From positions 310,001 through 374,000 of the forward strand of contig MU839110.1 of the NCBI GenBank assembly GCA_030685235.1: a DNA stretch of 64,000 bases, written 5' to 3'. A program made the translations under genes and the position numbers. The notes under the pieces are model-generated. The model saw nothing but the letters and a program-made list of their open reading frames with translations, was not told the DNA's origin and did not search any database. Source of the stretch: Copromyces sp. CBS 386.78 (lineage: Eukaryota; Ascomycota; Sordariomycetes; Sordariales; Sordariaceae). The stretch's first letter is position 1. Each line of letters begins with the position of its first letter. Of the stretch, positions 32,224-44,358 are shown piece by piece.

Positions 32224-34380
32224 ATGCCTTCTACGTTCACCGATCCCGCCGGAGTCGCGCGTGACGAGCCGCTATATACCGTCGTCCACAATGACAAGAA
32301 GCGGGTCGCCTACTTCTACGATTCCGACATTGGCAACTATGCCTACGTGACCGGCCATCCTATGAAGCCCCATCGTATTCGCCTTGCCCACAGCTTGGTT
32401 ATGAACTACAATGTGTACAAGTTTCTCGAGGTTTACGTAAGTGTCCTGGTGGTGATGATGGCTCTACGTCAACAAACAAACAAACTGACCCTCTCCGTGT
32501 TAGCGTGCAAAACCAGCCGTTACTGCCGAAATGACACAGTTTCACACCGATGAGTACATTGAGTTCCTACAAAAGGTTACGCCCGACAACATGGACGGTT
32601 TCATGCGCGAGCAGGGCAAATACAATGTCGGCGACGATTGCCCCGTTTTCGACGGTCTCTTCGAGTTTTGCGGCATCAGTGCCGGCGGCAGTATGGAAGG
32701 CGCCGCACGATTGAACCGTGACAAGTGCGACATTGCCATCAACTGGGCTGGTGGTTTGCATCACGCAAAGAAAAGCGAAGCTAGTGGCTTCTGTTATGTC
32801 AACGGTATGTGGCCATCCACAATTGCCTGGTCCCCCAAGCCATGACACCAATGCTTACCTATTCTTCCTCGGACAGATATCGTTTTGGCTATCCTGGAGC
32901 TCTTGCGTTTCAAGAAGCGCGTCCTCTACATCGATATCGATGTTCACCACGGCGATGGTGTCGAAGAAGCTTTCTACACGACGGATCGCGTCATGACCGT
33001 ATCCTTCCACAAGTATGGCGAGTACTTCCCCGGTACCGGCGAGCTGCGCGACATTGGTATCGGATCGGGCAAGAATTATGCCGTCAACTTCCCCCTCCGC
33101 GATGGTATCGACGACAACACCTACAGCTCCATCTTCCAGCCTGTCATCAGTGCCGTTATGGAATACTTCCAGCCGGAGGCGGTTGTCCTCCAGTGCGGTG
33201 GTGATAGTTTGTCCGGTGATCGTCTTGGCTGCTTCAACCTGAGCATGCGCGGCCATGCCAACTGCGTCAACTACGTGCGGAGCTTTGGACTGCCAACTCT
33301 GGTTCTCGGTGGAGGTGGCTATACCATGCGCAACGTCGCGAGGACCTGGGCCTACGAGACTGGCCGTTTGGTTGGTGTCGAGATGAACCCGGTCCTTCCA
33401 TACAACGAGTACTACGATGTAAGTGGATTGATCCTTTTTTTCTCTGCCAGTTTGCTAACAATCTCCAGTATTACGGTCCCGACTACGAGCTTGATGTGCG
33501 TTCTTCCAATATGGAGAACGCCAACAGCCCAGAGTACCTGGAGAAGATCAAGATATCAGTGATAGAAAACCTGAAGAAGACCGCCCCAGTGCCCTCTGTA
33601 CAGATGCAGGACGTTCCGCGCCAGGGCTTCGGTATGTCGGACGATCAGGAAGACGAGCTTGACGACATGGATGAGGATGAGAACAAGGATGTCCGGCGCA
33701 CACAGCGGCAATGGGAGAAGGAGAGGGCCAGGCAGGACGAGTTCGAAGAGAGTGACGACGAGGACATGGCTCAAGCCAATGGCGTGTACAAGCCAGATGG
33801 ACCGCCGCGCCGATCCATTCTCGACTACAAGAACCCCAAGGCAGTGGAGGATATGGATCTCGATATTGGAGAACAGGCTCCGGCTTCGATTGCTGCTACC
33901 GCTGCCGCGGCCGCTGCTAAGCCAGCGGAGCCCGTTACTGTCGACAATGACGAGACCATGATGGACGATGACGAAGCCCAACCAGCCACGACTGAACCTG
34001 AAGCTGAGGCCCCCGTAACGACAGCCGCGCAGCCCGAAGCAAGCTCTGCGGCCAAGGTTGACGAGGACGGCGATGTGGATATGGCCGAGGCCGATGAAAA
34101 GCCCACAGAACCTGAGGCGGAGATAAAGAGCGAGGAAATTGAGACTGCCCCTGCTCCGGGGCCCGAGGCGGAACCCAAATCAACTCCCGCTGCCGCCACT
34201 GTGGAGCCCGCTGATGAGGTAGCACCAGCCTCCGCCAAGGCCGCCTCGCCCGTACCAGAAGCCAACGCTGAGAAGTCAGTGGCAGAAGAGTCAAGCAAGG
34301 TTGTCGAGGAGGCATCTGACACAGCACCGGCAGCCACAACAGAGGACAAGGAAAAGGAGGCCGACAAGTCTCAAGAATAG
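32224..34380 (+). CDS. hda-3: Class I histone deacetylase, Rpd3/RpdA type
   Basis: Four exons (32224-32436, 32504-32804, 32877-33418, 33469-34380) join in phase to 655 aa. The catalytic domain (about 18-330) has all hallmark residues: [13 protein letters not shown], the active-site His pair in [19 protein letters not shown] (His157/158), zinc ligands in [16 protein letters not shown] (Asp193, His195) and [16 protein letters not shown], and the [14 protein letters not shown] loop. [25 protein letters not shown] sequence is typical of Rpd3 rather than Hos2. It removes acetyl groups from histone tails within Sin3-type corepressor complexes in the nucleus. After about residue 400 there is a fungal C-terminal extension of 250 residues, very acidic ([15 protein letters not shown]) and Ala/Glu/Pro-rich, with a [10 protein letters not shown] segment, as in Aspergillus RpdA. 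The name follows N. crassa usage, where HDA-3 is the Rpd3 orthologue. Confidence 0.95.
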
Positions 34381-35346
34381 GGCAGGCCCCCCGAACAAAC
34401 ACTCGGTACGTCTGATAGCTCGGACTGATCGGGGCTCGAGTACGTCGGCGAATTTCAGTTGTGTTATCCCGTGAGCATGATTGGCATTGGCGTTTGGAGA
34501 GGCTTAGGGGTGTTGTGACGAGGAACATGTTATGTTAAATGATTCCCCCGCATTACATCTAGGCATTGGTTGTTTATGCTTGCTTTACTTCTTTTTATTT
34601 TCTTCGTTCAAAAAGTTTCTACCGAGTTAAGCGTCTAATAAAGTTGATTCTAACTAGAAAAACGGCTCGCTATTGGTATGTGATTGTGGTTCGGAAACCA
34701 TTGAGGTTCACCGAGTGGTGAACGGCTATCCATTGTTGATCGAACTTGGGCCATTCCTCCTTCACCCTAACTCCTGAAGAGCTTGATCTTAGATCGCCTG
34801 ACAAACGTGTTGTTTCGTGCGGGGTTACCCCGCGGAACGGGACGAACTCCAATTGGGCGTGCAGTTCATCCCCGCCAGTTCCGTTTCCCGGACGGCGATC
34901 CATCGTCGCTTGGACTTGAGGCTGATATGCTGACCTTGGAGCGTTTTCGAACGTTTGTTATCGGGACAACGAGGGCCTGAACCCTCGGGCTTTACATATA
35001 CGACCTCTATCACTTCACATGAACGTAGGATATGCAGGAGCTAACTACACAACGGTGGTCAACCACACCTCGATATCGCCAGACTCAGGTGTGTCAGCCA
35101 ATCTGCCTTCCTTTTCCACCGTCAGCTGAAACACACCTTCCGATGGCGCCCAAGATCTCCAAGACATGATCAACCTCGACGGGTCCAATGATGGCAAATC
35201 CCCGAGTTGTACAGCAATAGTTCAGCTCATGTTTAGGACATCCACATTCATAGCTCAGGTAACGGCGGTCAAGCTCTTGCCTCCCTATATCCTCAGCCTA
35301 CTTCTTGTCCTTCAACCCTCATGGACCTGTTACCTTGGAACAGATC
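34381..35346. other. Intergenic region
   Basis: About 970 bp with no gene recognised. It includes the hda-3 3' UTR and the promoter of the hydrolase gene. No tRNA-like cloverleaf was found on inspection. Confidence 0.4.
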
Positions 35347-37436
35347 ATGATCCCCCCTGACTCTTCCACGGCGAGCAAGTATACGATGAACCGGAAACCT
35401 CGAGACGGAACAAGTCACCAGGTGTCCGCCAACAGTGAGCGGCATCATTTACACCGGAACAGGCATTCCGGGATCATGAAGATTGCACGGTTGAGTGCAG
35501 CCATAGCACTAGCAATACTGGTGCTGCTATCGCTGTCAGATTCGTCCTTCCTTTCCTGGACAAACCCAAGATGGTCACCTACCAACGCAACCCCCCCGTT
35601 GAACCGACTGAACAAAAAGGAAGAAGATGGGTTCAACTGGGCAAATATCACATCCAGTCCACCACCAATACAATGGCAATCATGCTTCGACAACGAACTG
35701 GACTGCGCACGGTTGGATCTCCCCATGGACTGGCAGCAAGCCGAAGCGACAAATGACTCTACCTCAGGACGTCGCGTCATCCTAGCCATCAATCGTCTGC
35801 GCGCTGCCGTACCTTCAAACAGCCCCGACTACCGCGGGCCTATCATCTTCAACCCTGGCGGACCAGGAGGGTCAGGGATATGGTCCCTCCGCGACCACGG
35901 CAAAGACTTACAGACGATCGTCGGAACCAACTACGACATCATCAGCTGGGATCCACGAGGTATTGGAGCTTCAACGCCGCGGATCGACTGCTGGGCGTCG
36001 GCGCAGGATCGTGTCTACTGGGATTTACAGGACCCAGGCGTGATTGACGCCCATGAGGGGACGGTTTACGATGCTTTTGCTCGGGCGGCTGCGTACTCGC
36101 AGGTTTGCGAGCGCAATCTGGAGGAGTCGGGGATCTTGGAGCATAGCAGTACGGCGTACCATGCTAGGGATCTGCTGGCGATTCTTGAGGCTATGGGGGA
36201 AGAGAAGTTAAAGTACTGGGGGTTCAGCTATGGGACGGTGTTAGGTGGGACGTTTGCTGCTATGTATCCGGATAGGGTGGGGAGGATGGTTAATGATGGT
36301 GAGTTTTGTTTGGAAGGAGTCGGGGTCTTCTTGCTCCGATAAGCCCGCTAACTTCAGGGATTACAGGCAACGTCGATTACGAAGAGTGGTACAACGGCAC
36401 GTATCTCAACTTCCTCCACGACACCGACAAAGTCATGGAAGCTTTTTACACCTTCTGTCACTCTGCCGGTCCCCATCGCTGTCCCTTCCACGCCTCCTCT
36501 CCCCTCGCGATCAAGTCCCGCCTTGACGCCCTACTTACCAAGCTGCGGACGCACCCCATCCTCATCCCTCAGAGCCAGTCTCCATCTTCTGCAGACCGAA
36601 CCGAACCCTACCACGTCCCCTCCCTAGTAACCTACTCCCACATCCGCCGCATGCTCTCCACAGCCCTCTACCAACCCATCCTCCGCTTCCGCCAAACCGC
36701 CCTAGTCCTCTCCAGTCTCGAAGCAGGCGACGCCCTCCCTTACCACCACTACACCCTCTCCGATACCCACCCACCCGGCCCGCCATCTTCCCCGCCGACG
36801 ACCTGCCAAGCCGACGATATACTCCCCCGTCTCCTCATCTTCGAAGAAGAAAGCAACCCCGACGCTTCCTCAGCAGTCATGTGCTCCGACGCCTTACCTT
36901 TCACTTCAACACCTCGCGACTTCGCACTCTACGCTCAACACCTACTAAACATGTCGCAAGCGGCGGGGGCGGTGCAAGCTTCGTTCCGGCTCTCGTGCGC
37001 TGGCCGGACTGTGAGACCTCGTTGGGATCCTCTTGACGCTTCTTCGTTAGAGGTGTTTAAGGACGTGAAGACGGCTCACCCGGTTTTATTCATCAATAAT
37101 GAGTACGACAACGTTACTCCACTGATCAGTGCGAGGAGGAATGCGAGGCGGTTCAGGGGGGCGAGGGTGCTGGTGCAGAGAGGGAGCTGGGGGCATACGA
37201 GTTTGGCGGCGCCGAGTGTTTGTATGGCGAGGGCTGTTAGAGGGTATTTTGAAGGGGGGATGGGGGAGGTGCCGGGGGAGGGGAGGGAGTGTTGGGGGGA
37301 TGTGGTGCCTTTTGGGGATGGGGAGGATGGGGAGGAAGGGGTTGAGAGGAGGGGTGGTGATGGTGATGAAGATGGGGAGTTGAGCAGGGCGGTTTGGAGG
37401 CTGGCAAGGAGGAGGAGGAGGCTTGGGGGTTTTTGA
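35347..37436 (+). CDS. Membrane-anchored alpha/beta hydrolase, TAP-like peptidase family
   Basis: Two exons (35347-36298, 36367-37436; GTGAGT donor, GCTAAC branch) give about 673 aa. In-frame ATGs at 35347, 35386 and 35476 are all possible starts; I chose the first. A single hydrophobic segment (IARLSAAIALAILVLLSLS) near residue 50 predicts a type II signal anchor. The lumenal or outer domain is an alpha/beta hydrolase: oxyanion loop NPGGPGGSG, DPRGIGAS, nucleophile elbow GFSYGT, and in the C-terminal TAP-like part the acid in NNEYDNVTP and His in GSWGHTS. This is the arrangement of Streptomyces tripeptidyl aminopeptidase and its fungal relatives in the S33 group. The likely substrate is short peptides. 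The last 60 residues are low-complexity and charged, ending in an Arg-rich stretch. Confidence 0.85.
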
Positions 37437-38488
37437 TTAAGGGCTTGAGATGGAGTATGGAAAGGCGGTTTGGTTGCCTGCTTGGTATGTGCAGTTTATT
37501 TTTCTGATGATACGTCCCAGACCCAAAGGCCAAGGTCCCTGAGGTTACATCGACCCCTGAGATTCCGCAGCACTATGACCATGACAAAGTATACACTCTT
37601 TAAGTAGGTCTAGAATAGGTAGGGGAAACTGTAGGAGGCAATCAGTTATTAATGGCCTTCAAGCAACCCATCATCGAATCACGCACCGCTTTACCAAAGA
37701 TTATTAGGCGTTTAAAAGAAATTATGATGCTTGGAAATAGTAAACCGGATGTGTTTGTGCTCAAGGAATTCGGCGACTGCCAAGATATGGAACCGAACAC
37801 TTTCACCATTCGACTTGGGGACATGATGGCCACAGTCGTACGGAAAGGTTGAGTGAGATAGAGATCAGGCTTTCGCTGTGCTCGGGAGGTTTCTTTGCGT
37901 CTCTTGTTTATGAAGTGGGAAAATATTGGTGAGTGTCTCCCACTATTGTTAACAGTATGAACAAAGGGAACGCAAAATGTGGGCCCGCCGCAGTATTGGG
38001 TAGCAGAAAAGAATGACCATTTGACGGGAAATTTCACATGCCATTTTGTAAGCGCGTGTCTTTTACTGGATACCAACTGATCTTCCAGTGGTCGCTCTCA
38101 GCGAACGGGGGCCCCTGCGTCATGCCCACAGCGGCCCACGGAACAATCTGCGGGGAAGCCCCTCCACCGAAACCGACATGTGCCGTCGTCATTCCCACTG
38201 CCGTGGATCTGCCCCGTGAGCCGCGGCGCGCGACGCTGTCAATTACCCCCAAGTCCAGTCTACCTTCCCGTTTACACCGTGACCTCGAATTGTTTCCCAT
38301 TTCATCCCACCTGTTCGCGTAATCCGACCATACCTTACTGTTTTCTTTTCGATATCGACTGGCGCCGCCCTTACCGTCGTCACCCAATGAGCTAGAATAC
38401 GACCGACACCTTTTGCCATCTCTCGCGTTGTGTGCAGCGTGCACCCCATTTCGTCATTCCCAGCGAACCCCATTTGAGCCGAGGCACA
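37437..38488. other. Intergenic region
   Basis: About 1.05 kb. An isolated frame at 37652-37852 (66 codons) has some protein-like look but no family, and a frame on the opposite strand overlaps it; I do not call either. The right half should contain the promoter of the Pmp24-like gene. Confidence 0.35.
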
Positions 38489-39459
38489 ATGTCCAGCACC
38501 GCTCTCGAGAGCCTCAAGGTGCGACCACAACAAGGCCAAAGCCCTTGCGAAAAGCCGAACGCGCGCCTATTATTGACACATTTGCGCGACAGGCTTCCAT
38601 CGAACAAATAATCCTCGACCCCAAGTATCGCGACGTTCTTTCCATTGTCAAGGGCGCTCGCAATGGCGCCGTCTACGGAGCCAAAGTGCGGTTTCCGCAC
38701 GCGCTGGTGTACGCCCTTCGTTCCGAGCCCATCATCACTTTACGAGACTGACGACATGATAATGCGACAGCATGATGCTCCTATTTCGATCTGGGACGTG
38801 AGTTTACAAACCCCCTTTTCCCCCTTTCCCATCTTCAGCTAACCAAGTCTACCATTGCGCCAACAGTCTCCGTGAAAAAGCGAAACTGATATTCCGCGCG
38901 ACCAAAACCCACGCTCTGAATCTTGCAAAGTTCGCAACGATATACAAGACCGTCTGTTATCTTCTAAAATACTACGGGACATCACCCGGCAAGGAAGGTA
39001 TGCAATACCCCTTTGCGACGGCGCAATTCGCCTGTTAAGCGCATACCCGAGTCGAGGACGTTAGCTTACCAATTCCCTCCCTTAGGTCCATACGACAGTT
39101 TCTTCGCCGGTCTCCTCGGCGGCTACGTCGTCTTCGGCCAACGATCGCGAAAGGGCAAGATCTCGAGCGTCAGCCAGCAAATCGTCATCTACGTCTTTGC
39201 GCGCGTGGTGCTGGCACTAGCACGCCTTGCCGTCAAGCCCGGGTATGGATTGCCGGGCGTGTCCGAGCCCAACAACAGCACCGCCATCAGTCACTATGCC
39301 TGGCCCGTCTTTGCTGCCGTGTCGTGGGCAAGCGTCATGCATCTGTTCAGGTGGCATGATGCTGAGCTGCAGTCTAGTTTGCGCAGCAGTATGGTGTACA
39401 TTTACAAAGACTCGGATACGTGGGATGGGTTGCGCAACTTTATTTGGCATAACAAATAA
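38489..39459 (+). CDS. Peroxisomal membrane protein, Pmp24/PXMP4 family
   Basis: Five small exons (38489-38518, 38593-38708, 38771-38797, 38867-38997, 39086-39459) join in phase to 225 aa. The product follows the PXMP4 pattern: SIVKGARNGAVYGAKVRFPH, then ALVMMLLFRSGTLREK (spanning exons 2-4), ATKTHALNLAKF, FFAGLLGGYVVFG, ARVVLALARLAVKPGY and the C-terminal SSMVYIYKDSDTWDG. It belongs to the Tim17/Tim22/Tim23/Pmp24 superfamily and should be a multi-pass peroxisomal membrane protein of uncertain transport role. The 27-nt exon 3 was placed because only the GTACGC donor at 38709 and the GCGACAG acceptor at 38770 restore this motif. A 27-nt poly(T) lies shortly after the gene. Confidence 0.9.
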
Positions 39460-40273
39460 GGCCTGCTCCAAGAAAGGGGTCTTTGGGATATCAAGCGGGC
39501 TGGTCATTGCATTTTTCTCTCTTGTATATATATATACCAATTGGCGCACATGTTACCGAGACCTGATTTCCAAGAAAAACAGGCCAAAATAGCATTTTTT
39601 TTTTTTTTTTTTTTTTTTTTTCTCGCAGCACATAGAACAATTTGGAGGTTAAAGACCTAGTACTTGGAAAAGAATCGAAATGCTTCCTGTTGGACAACGC
39701 AAGTGACTATGCTAGTCTATGGTTAATTGGCCCGACGATCATGAGGATCTCCCGTGCTCTCTTCTACGGATACAGGATGCAGAAGCATGTCTTAACATCA
39801 TCTAGGTAGCCATCCTTACGGTATACACATTTCATAACATGACTGTATGGGGGGGAAAAAAGGGAAACGGAAAATACAAAACCCTGTCATGAATCGTGCC
39901 CAAGGGAAGCAACCGAACGCCAAAGGATGATAAGAACTGAAGGAAAGAAGAAGGCATAACAAAGGGGGAAACAGCGTGTTATGAAAAAAGAAAGTGAAGG
40001 AAAGAAGTCTAGAGGAGGGTTCAAATTCCCAACGTCCATGCGTTTATACCTCTCTACCTTGGGTACTGATCGGATGAGAGCCGGCAGCCAGCACCGGATC
40101 ACAGGCTAATACCCACGCTACTTGTAGACGGGACATCCCGCCTCCAGGATCATCCGATTCCACTCGTCACGTCCCTGGGCACCTTGGCTCGGTCGCGCGC
40201 GTAGGTACGTCCAGATGTCATAATCACCAAGCGTCATGTTCGCTCTGCACATATCGTTCATTCCTGCCCATCC
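39460..40273. other. Intergenic region between convergent genes
   Basis: About 810 bp with the 3' UTRs of the Pmp24-like gene (plus) and the 2EXR-type gene (minus). It contains a poly(T) run at 39595-39621. No other feature seen. Confidence 0.45.
39595..39621 (+). repeat. Poly(T) homopolymer
   Basis: Twenty-seven T in a row, about 135 bp downstream of the stop codon of the Pmp24-like gene. Confidence 0.95.
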
Positions 40274-41542
40274 TCAGCGCCCAGCCTGCCCAAATTCCGC
40301 AAGCGAACCTCGGTGGGGAAGGCTAGCTGTCGACGATCCCAGACTCATCTTCTCGCTCTTCCGCTTTCTCCTCCTTTTGTTGATGCCATCGATAGCCATT
40401 AGCACAGGAATTGTCGGCGAAAAGATGACAACCACGCTCCACCCGAACGCCCGAGACCCTAGAATCTTTCGTCCGACGTCCTTCGCAAACTGCCGTTTCC
40501 GCTCGGCCGTAGGCTTCACATGCTCACCAGCGTCGTCATCGTCGTCGTCGTCGTCGTCCAGAGTGCGAAGGCCCAAATCATACGCAGTCCTGTAGTGGGC
40601 GCCGGTCCATCGAAACCCCTGCGACGGCGACGGCCGATGCCAATAAGGGATCCTCAGCCGCTGCTGATCTGCTTTCTCGCCGCTACAATCGCGCACCTCG
40701 ACCCTCCATCCGTACCTCCCGCGCATCTCCTCCACCAGCACCTCGCACGCCTTGCTGTCGATCTCCCGGCGGCCCGTCGGCCCGTCGTATTGGATGTTCA
40801 CGACAATCTCCCGCAGACGCTTGAACTCCTCTCTTAACGCCGCGTCCATGCTCCCCAATAAAACCTCGCGGTCGTACGACGGCCGGACGCAGCCCTTCCA
40901 AAACGAATGGCCGGGTCCAGACCAGCTGAGATCGAACTCGATGACCTCGACGTTCGGACACCGGCGCCACAGACTCGGTAGTGCACTACCGGGCAGCACG
41001 TTCATGCTGGCCCACAGGGGCCCGTCCAGATCCATGTATCGCTGCCCCATGACGCCCACGCCCCCCGACATGGACTCGGAGTCGAGCGGGAACGGGATGC
41101 ACAGGTGGCGGAGACAGGTCAAGTTGCGAGGACCGATGCGGTCGATGAAGCCACGCATCACATAGTTGGACTGGAGCTGGGCGTGGGGGAAGCGGCACAA
41201 CGAGGGCGGTGCGCGGAACTGGTTGGAAGAGTATAAGACAGCGCTCGCTTCGTGGTGGACTTGCTTGCTGGTGAGAAAGACGGTGAGGAGGCGGGAGGAG
41301 AGCGGCCAGCGCTTTCGCTCCGAGACGTTGTCGAGGTGTGCCCTCTCGCCCTTCTTTGATTTGTCGCTAGAGGGGGTGTCCTTGTCATGGTGCCAGTCTT
41401 CGGCCGTGTGGATGGTGAGGGGCTCCGAAAAGACGAGGAGGGACTCGTAGATTTGGTTACGTATCTCGCTGGGAAGGCAGAAGAAATTGGGGGATTTGTT
41501 GTTCTTGTTGGACACGGTGGACATGGTGGACGTAGAACTCAT
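40274..41542 (-). CDS. Fungal 2EXR/F-box-like domain protein
   Basis: Single-exon minus-strand gene. The frame is open to 41605 but begins there with TTG; the first ATG (41542) gives 422 aa. Residues about 20-40 read NFFCLPSEIRNQIYESLLV, the characteristic start of the ascomycete 2EXR domain, which is distantly F-box-like. FLTSKQVHHEASAVLYSSNQF follows at about 90-110, also typical. The middle contains a leucine-rich-like part with PNVEVIEFDLSW. Later comes a run of nine Asp encoded by a GTC/GAC-type microsatellite (about 40530-40560), then a hydrophobic segment (GWSVVVIFSPTIPVLMAI) and a basic tail. These proteins are numerous in filamentous fungi and mostly unstudied; a role in ubiquitin-ligase adaptors is sometimes assumed but not shown. 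Confidence 0.78.
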   Translation of the reverse strand: MSSTSTMSTVSNKNNKSPNFFCLPSEIRNQIYESLLVFSEPLTIHTAEDWHHDKDTPSSDKSKKGERAHLDNVSERKRWPLSSRLLTVFLTSKQVHHEASAVLYSSNQFRAPPSLCRFPHAQLQSNYVMRGFIDRIGPRNLTCLRHLCIPFPLDSESMSGGVGVMGQRYMDLDGPLWASMNVLPGSALPSLWRRCPNVEVIEFDLSWSGPGHSFWKGCVRPSYDREVLLGSMDAALREEFKRLREIVVNIQYDGPTGRREIDSKACEVLVEEMRGRYGWRVEVRDCSGEKADQQRLRIPYWHRPSPSQGFRWTGAHYRTAYDLGLRTLDDDDDDDDDAGEHVKPTAERKRQFAKDVGRKILGSRAFGWSVVVIFSPTIPVLMAIDGINKRRRKRKSEKMSLGSSTASLPHRGSLAEFGQAGR

Positions 41543-43150
41543 GGTGGCTTTAGGTTGCCCGAAGTCGGCCGAAACGAACGACGACTGACTTGTGTCGGCA
41601 GCCAAGACCCCTTTTATTCCGTTTGTCCCTTTTCCTTGTATCTACGGCGGTGCCATTTAACGCTGAATGTGGGAATCTGAAATGACCGAAGCAGGTTCGC
41701 TGATGCCGAAAAGAGAGACAGAGAGAGAGAGAGAGTCCCGAGACCAGGGACGGGAAGAATGTGCGTGATCAACAAGGAGTTTGCGGGTGCGAGGAATCGG
41801 ATGTTGAAAGATGAGTCGTAAGATGGGGGTGGGAGGGAAGTCGGGGCTGAGGAGACTCGAAAGAGGGGGGGATCGATCCATTGAGGGTCGTGAGGGTCCA
41901 GCCAGACGGGATTGGCTGGATCAGCCCTACCTCGTGGCGACCCAAGGGGGGTCCCTGCATGTGCCAAGTGGACGGTGGTTGGTTACTGTGACCAGGGGCC
42001 ACGGGGCCCCTCCCAAGGGCCCGTCTGGCCCAGTGGCCCTCGATGAGGTTATCACCATGTCAACAAAGGCACACCTCACCGGGGAAAGGCTGTCAAAAGG
42101 GCATGTCCGAGTCCACAACTGCCTTGAACACTTGGATAAAAGGGCCCATTGCAACAGCTCATCACAGTGAGAATGGCTTCACTTTCTTTTTATCAAAGCC
42201 AACACCAGGCTCCTTCTGGACGTTACAATGTGATGAAGTGGGTTCTTGTGCGCTAACGGGCCAAGTGAGAAGCGGTCCGAGTGGAGGTGGTCCCCGACCC
42301 GAGAAAGGCAAACATGCCTGCCCCTTGAATCCTTGAACACCACGAGTCTGTGGAGCTTCGGGTTCATGATACGAGCGAGTTTTGCCAACATCAAGATCGC
42401 CAAGCCATCGCGATGAGCTATTTGACATGGAACCGAAAGCGAGTTGATAATTCCATCTTTTCGAAGTTTCAAAAGCTTCCGTCACGATCCTTGGCATTGA
42501 GTTGATGAACTTGAGTCTAGGGCAACACAACAGTCAGGTATGAGGCTCATGAGGTTGTATCAAGGCCAAGTACCGAACGTACGCTTGCAGTTGTGATCAT
42601 CAACGGGAGCGACCGCAAATCACGGCATCTTTCCTAACACAGTATGACAGCATGTAGGTTTCCAGAGACCCAACATCAAACCAGCAAAACCAACCTGAAG
42701 ACATGGAGTACACCTTCGGCCGGCCGCAATCACCAACCCGCATGGGAGTACCAGGTGAAAAAAATGGTCGACTGGGGCAATACAAAGGCGACTGCATGGG
42801 TACCTCTAGTGTACCGGTGCTACAGTACCTCTACGGATAGACCACACACACCGAATGCGCAGAATGACTGGTATAAAAGGACTGCGTTTGCTCGTTCACG
42901 GAGTTTGTGTTTCGTGGGGCAAGCCGGCCAAAGAAGTTTCATCTCTTATTGGTGCTTGTTTCGGAACCGAAGAGAGGGAATATGAAAGCAAACGGTTCAC
43001 CTCTCGTTCAACTCTTTCCTGAGTTGTTGTTCTCTCTCCTCTTGGAAGAGCCACGCTTTGACTCTCACTAGAGGTTTTCTTTGGCCACGGCAGTCAGTTT
43101 TTGTCGTTGCTAAACCGCCATCCTTCAACTCTTTTGAATGCGATAACAAG
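41543..43150. other. Intergenic region between divergent genes
   Basis: 1.6 kb with no gene recognised, holding promoters of the 2EXR-type gene and the single-pass membrane protein. A GA dinucleotide run lies near 41715-41735. Frames such as 42162-42530 (minus) lack family resemblance. Confidence 0.4.
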
Positions 43151-44239
43151 ATGGCTTCACCTACGGGAGTTAACTGGCTCACAATGCCCTTCACGACCTG
43201 GTTCGACACCGTTACGGGTGTTCCCCCTCCATATACTTTCGCAGACTTCAAGTGCCCCGACGTCGCGATAGCGGAGCCCACCGCATTCAAAGTAGACACT
43301 AGCACGGTCATTGCTCCCCCGTACGTTTATTCCATATCGACCTCGACAACGTATACGTGCAGCTACTTGATCGCGGACGTTCGGGCTGTATCTACAACGG
43401 GCACCGACACCTCAACAGTCCCTCCGACCACGCATTCAGCTACACACTCAACTGCAACGCCCACTCGTCCTGCCGCCACTCACATAGTCACCCACACGAA
43501 GACAAATGTCGGGGCTATCGCAGGTGCCGCCATCGGGGCGGCAATCCTAGGTCTCATGGTTGGAGCTCTCATCTGTTACCTATGTCTCGGCGGCAAGAAG
43601 CGAAAGCGCCGTGATTCTCTCAACAACAATGAAGCCACCGCCATGACCACCTTCCTCCCTCCAGCTCCGCCGCCAAAAGAGAGACTGTCCTCCAGAGAGA
43701 GTGTCAGGAACGATGCGCTGCTGGCGTCTGCTGCTGCTGCTGCTGGTGGTGGTGGTGGTGGTATCGAAGACGTCCTGTCTTCCATGGGCATCCACAAAGG
43801 CGCCAGCGACGAGGAGATCAAGTCGGAACTGTCTGCCCTCGGCTATCTCCTCCAGGAACACGTCCAGAACAACTACCACCTCGATCACTTGGACGGGAGC
43901 AGAAATGAGGTCTTCAGAATCAGTCAAGCGCTGTCAGATCCAGCCTTTGGCCTGGACGACCGAAGCCACGCCCTGATATTGAAGCTTTCCCAGGACCCGC
44001 AAACTCGATTCGCAGCCATTCGTCACTTCCTCGCGCTGACCATCTTCTCCGCTTTGGATTTGCACCATATCCGATCTCACCCGGGCAGTGTCTCGCTCCT
44101 GCCACGGCAGGTTACTTCTTTCCTTGGGTCGATTCCCTCAGCGGAAATCAAGAGGGGAAAGAACAACATGACACCTCAGAGTAAGTATCCACCTGCCACC
44201 CTCCAATAAACCTTGAGCCCTTTCCTCAGCAATTTCCAC

Positions 44240-44279
<40 letters not shown>

Positions 44280-44316
44280 AAAAAAAAACAAAAAAAAACC
44301 ACAAAAAAAAAAACAC

Positions 44317-44358
<42 letters not shown>

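Noticed and set aside
33825..34367. Ser/Ala-rich minus-strand ORF opposite the hda-3 tail
   Set aside because: It is the antisense image of the Glu/Ala/Pro-rich tail of the deacetylase.
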